Shown here: positions 33,585 through 44,972 of the stretch, one piece after another
How the letters are laid out: each line of letters starts with the position of its first letter
How positions within the stretch are numbered: the stretch's first letter is position 1
Origin: Cylindrodendrum hubeiense
Lineage: Eukaryota; Ascomycota; Sordariomycetes; Hypocreales; Nectriaceae
Reading direction: 5' to 3'
Assembly (NCBI GenBank): GCA_014621425.1
Contig: JAANBB010000128.1
Coordinates: forward strand, 1 to 64,000
DNA length: 64,000 nt
The notes under the pieces: generated by a model
Database searches by the model: none
What the model was told of the DNA's origin: nothing
The model's input: only the letters and a program-made list of their open reading frames with translations
Made by a program: the position numbers and the translations under genes

Positions 33585-34149
33585 TTAAGCTGCGGCCTTC
33601 TTCTTCTTCTTGGCCTTTGCCTTGTTCTTGCTTCGGTCCCTAGGCTTTAACGCCGTCATTCCAGTCTTGCACACATCTGCATACCGCGCATAGAAGGCCT
33701 CGAGGCCGTCAGGCTGCACCACCGTTGACAGCTTGATCTTGCTGGGCTTCTCCTTGCTGCCCTTTCCGTTCGATGCACGAATGAGGATGGGTAGCGGGTT
33801 GCTAGGGCGGAGATCCGGCACAGGGTTCTCTTCTGAGGGAGCAGGGACGCCCTGACCGTAGGTGACTGCGAGGATCTTAGCACACGTCGATGGATTTCGA
33901 GAGCAGTGAGCTGGATCAGCACAGCAGAGCCGCTGCTGGAAGGGAGTTCTTACGGCGCTTCTGGACTAGGTAGATGGCACCATGGTCCTTGCCCTTGCGA
34001 TGGTCGAAGAGCTCACCCAGCTTGGCGAAGAACTGAGGCCATGTGTCAGCGAGGGGTATACGGACAGTGGTGGGCTGTCTCGAGCCATTGCTGTCTCGAG
34101 AAGAAGGGAGAATACTGACCTCGTCATGGCTCATGTGTTCCACCGCCAT
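33585..34149 (-). CDS. SRP14: Signal recognition particle subunit SRP14
   Basis: Model on the complement: 34149-34120, 34032-33954, 33865-33585, giving 129 residues. The protein begins MAVEHMSHDEFFAKLGELFD, the standard SRP14 N-terminal helix. It continues with GAIYLVQKRLTYGQ, a central segment with DLRPSNPLPILIRASNG, and a Lys/Ala-rich tail (KAKAKKKKKAAA) typical of RNA-binding SRP14. SRP14 binds the Alu domain of SRP RNA and helps pause translation while ribosomes are targeted to the ER. The first exon is only 30 bp, with a GTCAGT donor. It is divergent from SGD1 across 400 bp. Strongly supported. Confidence 0.92.
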
Positions 34150-34549
34150 GGTGCTGGAATGAACTGAGGTTGACGGATGTAGGATGACGATCGAGCCTCG
34201 AAATTGAGGGTGAGGTTGAGTTTGGGTCGTGTGCCCCGCCATTGACTGACCGTCCCTGCGACGTCCAGCGTCTGGCAGTGTGGCGCGTCCAGCCTGTGGC
34301 GGGGCATTCTCGGGGCTTGGCGCTAAAGTGACGTACCGCCACTTGTGACATTTTTTTTCTTCATCGCTCAGTCCATCCAGGGAAAGACGCCTAAGCAAGA
34401 ATCACTTTGGGTGTAATTTTCATATCCACCCCATTCACTTGTTCGTACCGTGTGCGCTCTCCCATTAGCCGGCATGGCTTGAGTCCATAACTGGATACCC
34501 GTAATATTTTCTCTTTGAAATCGCCCGCACCCCAGTGTGACTTCTCATA
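34150..34549. promoter_or_regulatory. Divergent promoter between SRP14 and SGD1
   Basis: The 400 bp between two start codons on opposite strands must serve both genes. Both act in protein-synthesis machinery (SRP and small-subunit biogenesis), so co-regulation is plausible. No specific site is claimed. Confidence 0.5.
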
Positions 34550-37183
34550 ATGGCATCTGTGCCAGAGCTTCAGCAGAAGCTCTACAAGCGCATGGGATTG
34601 GATGCGCCGGAGCCAAGCCAAGCCAGAAACACAAGACAAGGAGGACGCCCGAATCACCAGCTATCGCGAAAGGAGCAACGGAAGGCCCAGCGAGTCCAGA
34701 AGAGAGGTCACATCTACGCGAGGCCAACACAGCCTGAGCGAAAGACCCCCCAGCATTCGCAGAGGCAGACGCAGCAGAATGGTTCTCAGCCACCGAAACC
34801 AAAACCTATCCAGCATCAGCGCAAGGCTACGAAACCTCAAGACGATGAGTCTGATGAGTCTGATGAGGATGAGTCCGATGAGGATGACGACGGTGAGGAG
34901 GAGGGAGGTGATGATATCTCCCTAGGCGAAAGTGACGAAGAGAACGAATTCGACGAGGAAGACGAAGAGGAAGACGAAGAGGAAGATGACGACGATGCCG
35001 AGACTGAGTCGCGGGGATCGGCCAAGACCAAAGTCGTGCCCAGAGCAGCCCAGGACAGACTTGCCCAGGACGACGCAGAAATCGAAGCGCTTGAGAGAAA
35101 GTTGGGCATCAAGAAGGGCAGGAAATCCTTGCCTCAGTCCTTCAAGGAAGATGGCCTTGACGAACTCATGGGCGAGGTGGATGGCGAGTCTGACAACAGC
35201 GAAGAAGATGAAAACAAGAAGAGGAAGAGCGAGTACGATGACTGGCTTGCTTCCAAGAGGAGGAAGACTGCGCAGCCATGGAAGGCGGGCAAGGCTCGGG
35301 ACGGGAGCGATGACGAAGATGACGACCTGAACATTGAGGGAGACTCCGCAGATGAGGACATGCTGGACGACAATGAAGACGACGATATGGACGGCCTTGA
35401 CGACGAGTCGTTCGAAGGCTTCGACTCGGACACAGACAAATCGCCTGCTCAACCACGGCAAAGAGAGAACCCCTACGTCGCGCCGACCACGGGAGTAACA
35501 GTTGCAAAATACATCCCCCCGTCAATGCGCAAAGCTTCTGGGACCGAGGGAGAACACAGAAGCCGTCTCCGGAAACAGGTCCAGGGTTTGATCAATCGTC
35601 TCACAGATGGTAACATCCTGTCAATCGTCCAGTCAGTGGAGGAACTCTACCAGAATAATGCTCGCGGCGACGTCACGGATATCATTACCGACTCCATCAT
35701 GGCTCAGATCTGCAAACCCGAGAGCTTGCCTGACCAGTTCTTCGTCCTCACCGGTGGATTTGCAGCAGCAATTTATCGCGTCATTGGATCTAGCTTTGGA
35801 TCTCATTTGATTCGAAGGGTCGTCACAGATTTCGGCGAACATTATGACCAGGCTAGCAAGGAGGCTGACGAACAGTCTGCAATTGCGAAAGAAGCCTCCA
35901 ATATCCTAACTTTCATCTCTCAGCTCTACGTGTTCGAGGTTGCCAGCTGCAAAATTGTCTTTGACTATATGGAGAGACTATTGAGCGACCTCACTGAGAT
36001 CAATGTCGAGTTGCTTCTCCGTATCTGCCGCATGGCCGGCCGCCTGCTACGACGCGATGACCCCCATGCAATTAAGCACGTCTCTGGGGTTCTCAACCAG
36101 TCCGTATCGAAGATGGGATACGCCAATGTCTCGGTCCGCACCAAGTTCATGATCGAGACGATTACCGACCTGAAGAACAGTAAACCCAAGGGACGAGGAC
36201 TGGATTCGGCAGTTGTGTCTGAGCACGTACAGCGCATGAAGAAGCGGCTAGGCGAGCTCAAGTCCCAATCACGAAGACTGGACGGCCTGGCACCTATGGG
36301 CGTCGGATTGGCAGATATCGAAGGTGCTGATACAAAGGGAAAATGGTGGCTGGTTGGTGCGAGTGTTCCTGTCAAATCGGAAAAATCAAAGGGCGAGCGA
36401 GACATCAAGAAGACGAAAGATGACGCCTACGAGTCTAGTGACAATGAGGATATGGACATTGTTCTGCCGGATTACCCCAAAAAGGCTCGGGCACAGGGCC
36501 TCAGCGGGACGCCACAGATTGCTATATTTACGGCACTCATGTCTGCCACAGACTTTGAGCATGGCTACCGCCAGTTTGTGAACCTCCGGCTCAAGAAGGA
36601 CGATCAGCTGGAGATTGGGCGAGTGCTGGTGCAATGCGTTGGAAGCGAGGTCCAGTATAATTCATACTACGCGCTGGTCGGGAGACAGGCCTGCGCCAAC
36701 AGCCGAGTGAGATTCGCACTGCAAGATCGACTCTGGAAGATATTTAGAGGTTTGGGAGAGTCGCTCTTCGGAGAGGATCCCGACGACGATGAGACAGCCG
36801 ATGGAGAGCGCATGAAGGATGAGAGGCGGGTTGGCAACGTCGCGAAATTCTACGCGTCGCTCATTGCAGATGGCAGTCTAAGCATCGTCATTCTCAAGCC
36901 CCTGGAGCTGCCGGAGGCAAACACCTGGACATCGATGTTTGTGCAGCGGCTGATCATTGCTCTCCTCCACGAGTGCCGAAGCAAGGGAGCTAGCGAGGAC
37001 GTCAAGGTGGAGAAGATCTTTGGACCTACAAGGGACTTACCGGGCCTGGCAGCGGGCATCCACTGGATGCTTCGGAAGAGGATCCGGAAGACCAAGCTGA
37101 TCGGGGCTAAGGAGTTGAAGAAGCTGGAGGGCGTCCGAGAGAAGGTCCAGGCGGCGGTTCAAGTTGTGGGCGCCGATGACTAG
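34550..37183 (+). CDS. SGD1: Nucleolar MIF4G/MA3 protein Sgd1 (NOM1)
   Basis: A single 877-residue exon. The basic N-terminus (QLSRKEQRKAQRVQKRGHIYA) is followed by long Asp/Glu/Ser tracts at about 100-150 and 210-300. The sequence VAKYIPPSMRK then leads into a MIF4G domain (about 340-545, starting RKQVQGLINRLTDGNI). An MA3 domain lies near 650-735 (QIAIFTALMSATDFEHGYRQ). This order is that of yeast Sgd1 and human NOM1, nucleolar proteins needed for 18S rRNA maturation. The acidic tracts are normal for the family. No introns, unlike most neighbours. Identification is firm. Confidence 0.93.
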   Translation: MASVPELQQKLYKRMGLDAPEPSQARNTRQGGRPNHQLSRKEQRKAQRVQKRGHIYARPTQPERKTPQHSQRQTQQNGSQPPKPKPIQHQRKATKPQDDESDESDEDESDEDDDGEEEGGDDISLGESDEENEFDEEDEEEDEEEDDDDAETESRGSAKTKVVPRAAQDRLAQDDAEIEALERKLGIKKGRKSLPQSFKEDGLDELMGEVDGESDNSEEDENKKRKSEYDDWLASKRRKTAQPWKAGKARDGSDDEDDDLNIEGDSADEDMLDDNEDDDMDGLDDESFEGFDSDTDKSPAQPRQRENPYVAPTTGVTVAKYIPPSMRKASGTEGEHRSRLRKQVQGLINRLTDGNILSIVQSVEELYQNNARGDVTDIITDSIMAQICKPESLPDQFFVLTGGFAAAIYRVIGSSFGSHLIRRVVTDFGEHYDQASKEADEQSAIAKEASNILTFISQLYVFEVASCKIVFDYMERLLSDLTEINVELLLRICRMAGRLLRRDDPHAIKHVSGVLNQSVSKMGYANVSVRTKFMIETITDLKNSKPKGRGLDSAVVSEHVQRMKKRLGELKSQSRRLDGLAPMGVGLADIEGADTKGKWWLVGASVPVKSEKSKGERDIKKTKDDAYESSDNEDMDIVLPDYPKKARAQGLSGTPQIAIFTALMSATDFEHGYRQFVNLRLKKDDQLEIGRVLVQCVGSEVQYNSYYALVGRQACANSRVRFALQDRLWKIFRGLGESLFGEDPDDDETADGERMKDERRVGNVAKFYASLIADGSLSIVILKPLELPEANTWTSMFVQRLIIALLHECRSKGASEDVKVEKIFGPTRDLPGLAAGIHWMLRKRIRKTKLIGAKELKKLEGVREKVQAAVQVVGADD

Positions 37184-38416
37184 GTGCGTATGTATGTATG
37201 GATGTTATGAGTCTTATACTTAGCTACCTTGACTTAGACGGATGCTAGAGATTGGAGGAGACTAGCTATTGTATACTGGAGAAGATGTTTATAGATAAAC
37301 CACTAAAAGTCGAGGATGGGGAAGTGCAAGGGGTACATGCGGGGAAAATGCAAAACCATCGGAATCCGTGCCGAATGTTGGATTGACTATCCGGATGAAA
37401 CCGCCGCAGTGCTTGAGTAGCGTGTTATGGTGAGCTTGGTCGGGGTTTTGATAGCCCAGCCAGCATGTCGGCGTAATGCATCACCGACGAACGGTGACGT
37501 CGATTTGGCCCGGTGGGTCGGGTAGAGGCGGGCTTAGGCCGGGTGGTCGGTGATGGATGGGTCGGAGGCCGGAGGTTGGAGGTCGGTGAGGACAGCTCCT
37601 ACCTACCAAGGTAGGTAAGTCGCAAGGGGCAAAGGGGCGCGAGGCGTTGGAGAGGGAGCATTCGGGAGCATTCTACAGATTACCTGTACAGATCACATGT
37701 ACAGATTACCTACCTACCTACCTAGGTACAGTGAGACACCTTAGGAGAGAGAGTCTTTACTAAGGCGTCGCGTGGAAGGCCGGAGCCATTGTGAAGCACG
37801 AATAGCGGCACGCACCGGCAAGAATGGGTTCTAGGCTCGGTTGTGTCCTCCTCGTTGTTGGGGGTTGGTCTTCTCTCGGAACTGCAATTGACGGTTCGTT
37901 GGGAAGATATGCCCGAAATCCAAGGCATTAGCCGACTTCAGGCCAGGACCAAAGTCACTCAGGTCACCAGGAAGGGACCCAAGGACCCAAAGGGGGTCAG
38001 AAGAGGGCAAAGGACGCACTGTCGTTGGGCAGCCGGAGATACATGTCCAGGGGACGGCCGAGCCCACCCCAGCGCGGTGCCAATGAGTGGTCTCGGTGTG
38101 GCCGCAGGGCACCACGGGCGCTGGAGCACTGAAGCAGTGGAGCTACCACGGAGGTCGTCGGTACGTACCTGCGCCCCGTCGCCGCCGCTCGGCTGCTCTG
38201 AAAAAAATTACCTGATGGGCGGGCTACCGTTGCCGAAGCTCCCTGAGGTGTGTCCCGTGTCCGTGTGCGCGGCCAAACAACGAGCTTTACCAATTCGCTT
38301 CCATTACCGTCGAGCCCTCTCCCTCAACCTCAACCTCAACTCGTGTCATCTCGACCTCTCCCTCCACCTCCACCTCCACCCCATTGTGTCTCTCCGCACA
38401 CAATATTCCGCCCATC
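37184..38416. other. Intergenic: SGD1 3' end and LPD1 promoter
   Basis: This contains a TACCT/AGGTA palindrome cluster at 37597-37731 and, nearer the next gene, a C/T-rich leader with ctcaacctcaacc and cctccacctccacc repeats (38320-38385). No gene is supported; a 244-residue frame at 37843-38577 overlaps the true LPD1 start and has no domain. Confidence 0.5.
37597..37731. repeat. TACCT/AGGTA palindromic repeat cluster
   Basis: Two sub-clusters: ctacctaccaaggtaggtaa at 37599-37618, and three to four tacc units ending in cctaggtac at 37708-37730, with two acagatyac words between. Confidence 0.6.
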
Positions 38417-40238
38417 ATGCTCTCCAGTCGTTTAATATCCAGAGCCGCTCGCCCGGCCTTCCAAAAGTCGACGTGAGTTGTGTCCCATTCTCGTCGCCGC
38501 CGTCGAGCATCAAAGCTTGCTCCGCCAGCCACGGCAAAAATGACTCGTTGACTGACCTGCGCCGCGCTGCCTTCTAGCCTCCCCGTCGTCGTCTCTGCCC
38601 CGGCCCTGTCGCGATGGAGCCGCGGATACTCGTCCGCCTCTGGTACGTTTGTCGGGAGCTTTGTTGAGCCCGGGGCGTCCAGCTTGTACTGACCAGACTT
38701 GCAGAGGAGAAGGACCTCGTCATCATCGGTGGCGGCGTGGCTGGCTACGTCGCTGCCATCAAGGCCGGTCAGGAGGGCATGAAGGTTCGTACACGGCTCA
38801 TCCTCAACCATCGCACGCCGATTTCGTGGGCGAATGGGCTGACAAAACCGCCCGCGCATAGGTTACTTGCATCGAGAAGCGCGGCACCCTCGGCGGTACC
38901 TGCCTCAACGTCGGCTGCATTCCCTCAAAATCGCTCCTCAACAACTCCCATCTCTACCACCAGATCCTCCACGACACCAAGAAGCGCGGTATCGAGGTCG
39001 GCGAGGTGAAACTCAACCTGGCCAACTTCATGAAGGCCAAGGACGACGCCGTTAGCGGCTTGACCAAGGGTGTCGAGTTCCTCCTCAAGAAGAACGGTGT
39101 CGAGTACATCAAGGGCACCGGCACCTTCGTCGACGAGCACGAGATCAAGATTGCCCTCAACGACGGCGGCGAGACCAGCGTCCGCGGCAAGAACATCCTC
39201 ATCGCTACCGGTTCCGAGGCCACTCCCTTCCCCGGCCTGGAGATTGACGAGAAGCGCGTCATCACCAGCACTGGTGCCATTGCCCTCGAGGAGATCCCCA
39301 AGACCATGACCGTCATTGGTGGTGGTATCATTGGTCTCGAGATGGCCTCCGTCTGGTCCCGTCTCGGCACGAAGGTCACTGTCGTCGAGTTCCTCGGCCA
39401 GATCGGTGGCCCCGGCATGGACACTGAGATCGCCAAGGCTACCCAGAAGCTCCTCAAGAAGCAGGGCATGGACTTCAAGCTCAACACCAAGGTTGTCAGC
39501 GGTGACAAATCTGGCGAGCTCGTGACGCTTGCCGTTGATGCTGCCAAGGGTGGCAAGCCCGAGACTGTAAGCATGAGAAAAAGGAGCCATAGATTTATTG
39601 AATGCTGACCCAATTTATAGATCGAGTCCGATGTTGTCCTCGTCGCCATCGGCCGACGACCTTACACCGGCGGTCTCGGCATTGAGAACATTGGCATGGA
39701 GCTCGACGATCGTGGCCGTGTCATCATCGACTCCGAATACCGAACCAAGATCCCCCACATCCGATGTGTTGGTGATGTCACGTTCGGCCCCATGCTTGCC
39801 CACAAGGCCGAGGAGGAGGCTGTCGCCGTTGTCGAGTACATCAAGAAGGGTTACGGCCACGTCAACTACGGTGTCATCCCCTCAGTCATGTACACCTTCC
39901 CCGAGGTCGCCTGGGTCGGCCAGACCGAGCAGGACCTCAAGAAGGAGAACATCCCCTACCGAATCGGCACCTTCCCCTTCAGCGCCAACTCGCGAGCCAA
40001 GACCAACCTCGACACTGATGGCATGGTCAAGATGATCGCCGACCCCGAGACCGACCGCCTTCTGGGTGTCCACATCATCGGCCCCAACGCCGGTGAGATG
40101 ATTGCCGAAGGCGCCCTGGCTCTGGAGTACGGTGCTTCCACCGAGGACATCGCCCGAACGTGCCACGCTCACCCTACCCTGGCTGAGGCCTTCAAGGAGG
40201 CCGCCATGGCTACCCACTCCAAGGCCATCCACTTCTAA
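38417..40238 (+). CDS. LPD1: Dihydrolipoamide dehydrogenase, mitochondrial (E3)
   Basis: Model: 38417-38472, 38578-38642, 38705-38784, 38862-39566, 39621-40238, giving 507 residues. The N-terminus ([19 protein letters not shown]) is an arginine-rich mitochondrial presequence. The FAD motif [16 protein letters not shown] is followed by the redox disulfide in [13 protein letters not shown] (Cys81, Cys86). An NAD motif lies in [19 protein letters not shown], and the C-terminal catalytic pair is in HAHPTLAE (His486, Glu491). E3 reoxidises lipoamide in the pyruvate, 2-oxoglutarate and branched-chain keto acid dehydrogenases and the glycine cleavage system. Three introns cluster in the presequence and FAD-motif region, and a fourth lies in the middle. 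Codon use is strongly biased, indicating high expression. Confidence 0.97.
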
Positions 40239-42227
40239 GCATATTGAGAATGCTGAGATGCTTGCATAGCTCGATACCAGTGTGTTGGGATGACGCGGCA
40301 CCAACCCGTTTTCTCGTGTACCTCTGGTGGCGGAGAATAAACACCCTGGGACTTGGTAGAGCGAAATGGCGTCTGCCGTCGTCGCTAGAAGTGGGCAAGA
40401 GAGGGTATCTAAACCAAGACCTGCGTGAAGCGGAAACGAGCCTAAGCCGACTTGGTCTCAGGGTCGTGTAAACTAGTAATACTTTCTCTTTGTCGTAGCA
40501 TGATGAATGGAAACTGAAAAGGACAATTCACATTGGGTCACTATCAAACACTATGATTTTCGGGAATGGGGCGAGGGGCAATTCCTCTGTTCTCCAATTC
40601 CAAGGGAGATGCCAAAGGATGGATCCCCTTTCCAGCAGCTTGGTTGCCTCGAGTGCAGACTCCTGCAACTTACAAGGCATAAGTCGGTGAGCTAGGACCT
40701 TGGAAATGCATGCCGATAACCCATTTGAAGGTATACAGCCGCCATGCCCTGGTTGTTTCGTAAATGAGCAGCTAGTATTGGAGCATGCCGGTGATGTGGG
40801 CTTACGGCACGGAGCCATATCTTTGCACGAGCAGGGGCGAGCCGGAGCATAACCATTCGATGTTGATGATGATTCTTGCAGGAGCTTACGGCCGGATATG
40901 TCAGTTCCCGGACGAAAGGGCCCCTCCCCGGAGCGTCCGCCTGCCGGATCAGGCCACATGGATGATGGAGCTGGGATGGGGCGGGTGGTGTTCTTCCCCC
41001 AAAAACCAAAACCCGGAGTGGAGACATCGGCCTCATGCAAAGAGGTGGGGTCGACGGAGGGACGGACAGTCTTGGATATCCGGAGTGACGATGTCTCTGT
41101 TTCGGCAGTGCGGGATGTCCAAGGTGGTAGGTAGAGAAGGAGGATGTCGATGCCTAGTTCTCAATACCGTTTTGACACCAGTTTAACACCGTTTTTAACA
41201 CCGGCTGGAATGAATTTGTTGATGCGGCCAGTTCCTCAAAGCATTGTGTTTGAATCCGTACCGCGAACAATGAACAATTGCAGCAGAGCGCCCGCCTCCT
41301 TGAGAATGTTGGGAGCCTTGGATCGAGATTGACAGGTACCGTATATATGCGTACTTCCGAGGCTCTTGGATTTGGAGCCAATTGAGCTATAGCAAGTTAC
41401 ATGCCTACAGCAAGCTTGTTCGTACTCGTTCTCGGGCATTGTGACGAGGCCATTTCGAAGCAAGGGGCTGAGGTTGTGGTAAGGGGGAAAGCCACGGAGA
41501 CTCGGTTTCGCTTGCATTAGGCAGAAATATTTGAATGATTCTTTTGTTTTATCTGGTATCCAAGTGCCGTATATCCATCCATCTGCCTAATTCAGATTAA
41601 CGGGATAGGCTCTGACGCGAGTGCCCCCTGGGTGGTTATGCTTCAAAGTCGTACGTCAGAAGGACCCCCGCCTCGGTACTTGAAGCTGCCATGATCAGGG
41701 CCTATCGGTGGCTTCAGAGGCAGAGCCTCCAACTCCAGGCGGGTTAAAGTGCAAGCCCCACCCGGCGTGGCGGGGGTTTTTGGGGGATTTCGGGGGATTT
41801 CAGTGGAACCCCTCGTTGTAGTTGCTGTAAGCCGTTCCGAGCGGCCGCGGTGGCGCCGTTGTCAGCCATCGCTAGAGGCCCTGTAATTGGGTCCCTGGGC
41901 CCAGTAAACAGGACCGGACCCAGTCCCCAGGGATCGGGTCATGAGTGCCCGCCGCCCTGTGGGCGCTAGAACTCAGCACGCACCATGCACACCACGCCTA
42001 CTACCACGCCTACCACCACGCAGGCCGACAAAAAGATGCGGTGAAATGACCCGTGGAGTTGACCCGGCTCCCCCCTCTCCCCGTCTTTATCTTGGGCCCA
42101 TCCGCTCCCGCATCAGCCGGCTCTCTTGATCGCTGGCCTCAGAAACGCTGCCGTCTCTGCTAAGCAGCTAATTGTCCCTGGGACTCCTTCCTCCAGCTTG
42201 CCCTGCTGCTTTCCTCCTGCAGTCGCC
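40239..42227. other. Intergenic between LPD1 and the sphingolipid desaturase
   Basis: No gene is supported in about 2 kb. The right part is GC-rich and holds gggggattt repeats near 41775-41800, the palindrome ctgggcccag near 41896 with inverted gggtccctggg/cccagtcccc words, and ccacgcctac repeats near 41992-42020, fitting the desaturase promoter. Confidence 0.45.
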
Positions 42228-44042
42228 ATGTCTCACACTGCCCCTCAGTGCATCACGGGCTTGCCCTCACCACCTGCCGATGCCAGCAACGGCCCCGCGA
42301 GGGCGCCTCCGCTCATGACCCGCGACGAGATCGAGGCCATGATCGCTGAGGGCCGCAAAATTGTCATCCTCCATGGCCAGGTCATCAAGGTTGACCCGTG
42401 GCTCAAGTACCATCCCGGTGGTGACATGGCCTTGTTACACATGGTTGGGAAGGATGCCTCGGACGAAGTTGATGCGTGCGCCACCATATGCCACTTCTGC
42501 AGCGGCATGACACTGTGCTGACTTTCTTTTTTGCGTGTTAGTCTTCACTCTCTCGAGGCGAGACAGCAGATGATGCGTTACCGGATCGGCCGTATCGAAG
42601 GCAGCTGGCTCAACTTCTCGCCGCCTATCCAAGGCGGCGTCTACCGCACCCGCGCTGAGATCGAAGCCGCCGCCAACGATGGCGATTGCGCCAAGGACAC
42701 CTCCTCTAGCCCCGCCACCTCCCGCACGCCCTCTCCAGTCTTCGACGATAGTGACGCAAAGGGCGTTCGACACCGTACCGGTGGCAAGGACCAGGCCAAT
42801 GCCGGCGCTGGTTCCGTCTCTTCCGCTTCATCCGTGTACGAGGAAATGGACGGCATGTCGTACCTGGATACCGTGACCCTCGAACACATCAACCTCGACC
42901 TCGAGAGATACCCTGCCCCAGATGAGGTCACCCAGGCCAAGATTATTGTCAAGTATCGTGAGCTTCACCAGCGCATTTACGACGAAGGATTGTACGACTG
43001 CAACTACTGGGCGTATGGTGTGGAGTGCTGTCGATACGTCTCTCTTTTCATCGGCATGTTCCTGGGCATTCACTTCAAGCAGTATTTCATCGGTGCCTTT
43101 TGCCTCGGCGCACTGTGGCACCAGCTCGTCTTCGCCGCTCATGATGCTGGTCACATGGGTATCACTCATAAATTTCACGTCGACACGGTCATTGGCATCA
43201 TCATTGCCGACTTTATTGGTGGATTGTCTATGGGTTGGTGGAAGCGCAACCATAACGTCCACCACATTGTGACGAATGCTCCCGAGCACGATCCTGATAT
43301 CGAGCATATGCCCTTGTTTGCTGTCTCCCACCGACTCCTCGGCAGTCTCCGATCGACGTACTACAACCGCATCATGGAATACAATGCCATAGCCAAGGTC
43401 CTTCTCCGTGTTCAGGCCTGGACCTACTACCCTTTCCTCGCTTTAGGACGCTTCAACCTTTACGTACTCTCCTGGGACTATCTCCTTGTTGGCCGTGGTC
43501 CCACCAAGGGTCCCGCAGCATGGCATCGTTGGCTCGAGATCATCGGCCAGATCTTCTTCTGGACTTGGTTTGGCTACGGGGTTGTTTACAAGATGCTCCC
43601 CGATGGGTGGTCGCGATTCACTTTCATCATGGTCAGCCACATCACCTCATCGCCGCTTCACGTGCAGATCGTCTTGTCTCACTTTGCCATGAGCACCGCC
43701 GATCTGGGACCCCAGGAGTCGTTTGCCCAGAAGATGCTCCGGACCACCATGGATGTCGACTGCCCCGAGTGGCTCGACTTCTTCCATGGCGGCCTCCAGT
43801 TCCAGGTCATTCACCACCTATTCCCTCGCGTCCCCAGGCACAACCTGCGCAGAACCCAGAAGCTCGTCCAAGAGTTCTGCAACGAGGTCAACATCCCGTA
43901 TGCTCTCTACGGCTTCGCCAACAGCAACAAGCAGGTCATTGGGAGGCTAGCGGAGGTGTCTAGGCAAGCAGCGATTCTGGCCAAGTGCCAAAAATCGATC
44001 GTCGAGAGCGGGAACTACTCCGGTGTTCACATCCACCACTAA
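42228..44042 (+). CDS. Delta-8 sphingolipid desaturase (cytochrome b5 fusion)
   Basis: Model: 42228-42475 and 42542-44042, giving 582 residues. The N-terminal cytochrome b5 domain has the haem motif HPGG at 62-65. A Ser/Thr/Pro-rich spacer (about 120-190) links it to a membrane desaturase with three histidine boxes: HDAGH (283-287), HNVHH (320-324) and QVIHH (504-508). The glutamine in the third box is typical of front-end desaturases. Family members introduce the delta-8 double bond into the long-chain base of fungal glucosylceramides, in the ER. Several hydrophobic spans (YVSLFIGMFLGIHF, VIGIIIADFIGG) fit a membrane enzyme. The intron sits in the b5 domain with a GTGCGC donor. Family assignment is firm; regiospecificity is inferred from the b5 fusion and close family pattern. 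Confidence 0.92.
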
Positions 44043-44735
44043 GGTTGGAGTTGCGAATGCAAACGAGCCTATTCTTGTACATATACGGGCGAAACTTGTA
44101 CAAGTATGTCTTCCATCTTGAAAATATTCTCAGGGGCGAGAATCCTTTGCCCTCTCCGGCGCTCTAGTCTTTCGAGGATAATCTAATTATATCTGAACAA
44201 GCCACACACTCCCAACTACATGTCATATTTGAGCCCCTGACGCGGTGATTTCGGCATGGACACTCTCTCACCGAGACGCCGATTTCCCCCGAATCCAGGA
44301 ACCATTTTGGCATGTTGCACAGCTACGTCGACGTCAGTTCTCAACTTCGGCTTCAGCTCCGGCACCGTTGAAGATTGCAATTGCCGACTTGCGACAGGCA
44401 AGGGCCTGGTGCAGGAGGATCAGTGACCCGCTTGCTTGGGAAGCGTGGCTCAGACCCTGGTTGAACGGGGGGTTCTATCTCACTCACCCCCGGGAAGCCG
44501 CGAGCCGGAAGTCCATAATCGCAGAGAGGTTGATTGTGGGGTGGACATGGGTGTAATCTGAGGCTGAGGGGGTGGGAATGAACCGGAGAATAGGTATTTA
44601 AGGTCAGGGCATCGAGGACAGCCTCGACAGGATACCTTCAGCTTTGAATTGGGCCTGACACCCACGGAAATTCGAAGCATTTCTCTCATAACTTTGGTTT
44701 GTGGTAATCTTTTACGTGACTTCTTGCGCATCAAC
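44043..44735. other. Intergenic between the desaturase and the small protein gene
   Basis: This holds the desaturase 3' end and, near 44594, a TATTTAA word 140 bp before the next start. An AGCCCCT (STRE-like) word lies near 44232. No other gene is supported. Confidence 0.45.
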
Positions 44736-44972
44736 ATGACGACAGGCAAAATGGACGACGTGGCAGCAGCCAGAATCCGCAAAGCGAGAGGAGTCAAGGT
44801 AAGACACCCAAGGCAAACATGAGATCCGAGGACAAGAGACTGAGATCAGATCTAGGACGACTTCACCAGACGAGCCACTCTGGCTGCTCAAACGAACCAG
44901 GGAGTGACGAAAGGCGACATGAAGGGCAAAGGGAAGGGTAGTAACTCGCAAGGGGGAGGGAAGCAAACATGA
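44736..44972 (+). CDS. Small hydrophilic basic protein, two exons
   Basis: Model: 44736-44798 and 44856-44972, giving 59 residues. The donor is AAG/GTAAGA and the acceptor ATCTAG. The protein reads MTTGKMDDVAAARIRKARGV, then DDFTRRATLAAQTNQGVTKG, ending in a Gly/Lys tail. The pattern A-A-R-I...G...DDF.RRA..AA..N resembles short fungal proteins related to seed-maturation/LEA-type stress proteins. This is a pattern judgement, not a search result. There is no signal peptide or membrane segment. The first exon alone is too short to be seen by frame scanning. Moderate confidence that it is real because both splice sites and the pattern agree. Confidence 0.55.

Noticed and set aside
38925..39649. 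Two long minus-strand frames opposite LPD1
   Set aside because: Same antisense effect of biased codon use under a confidently identified gene.
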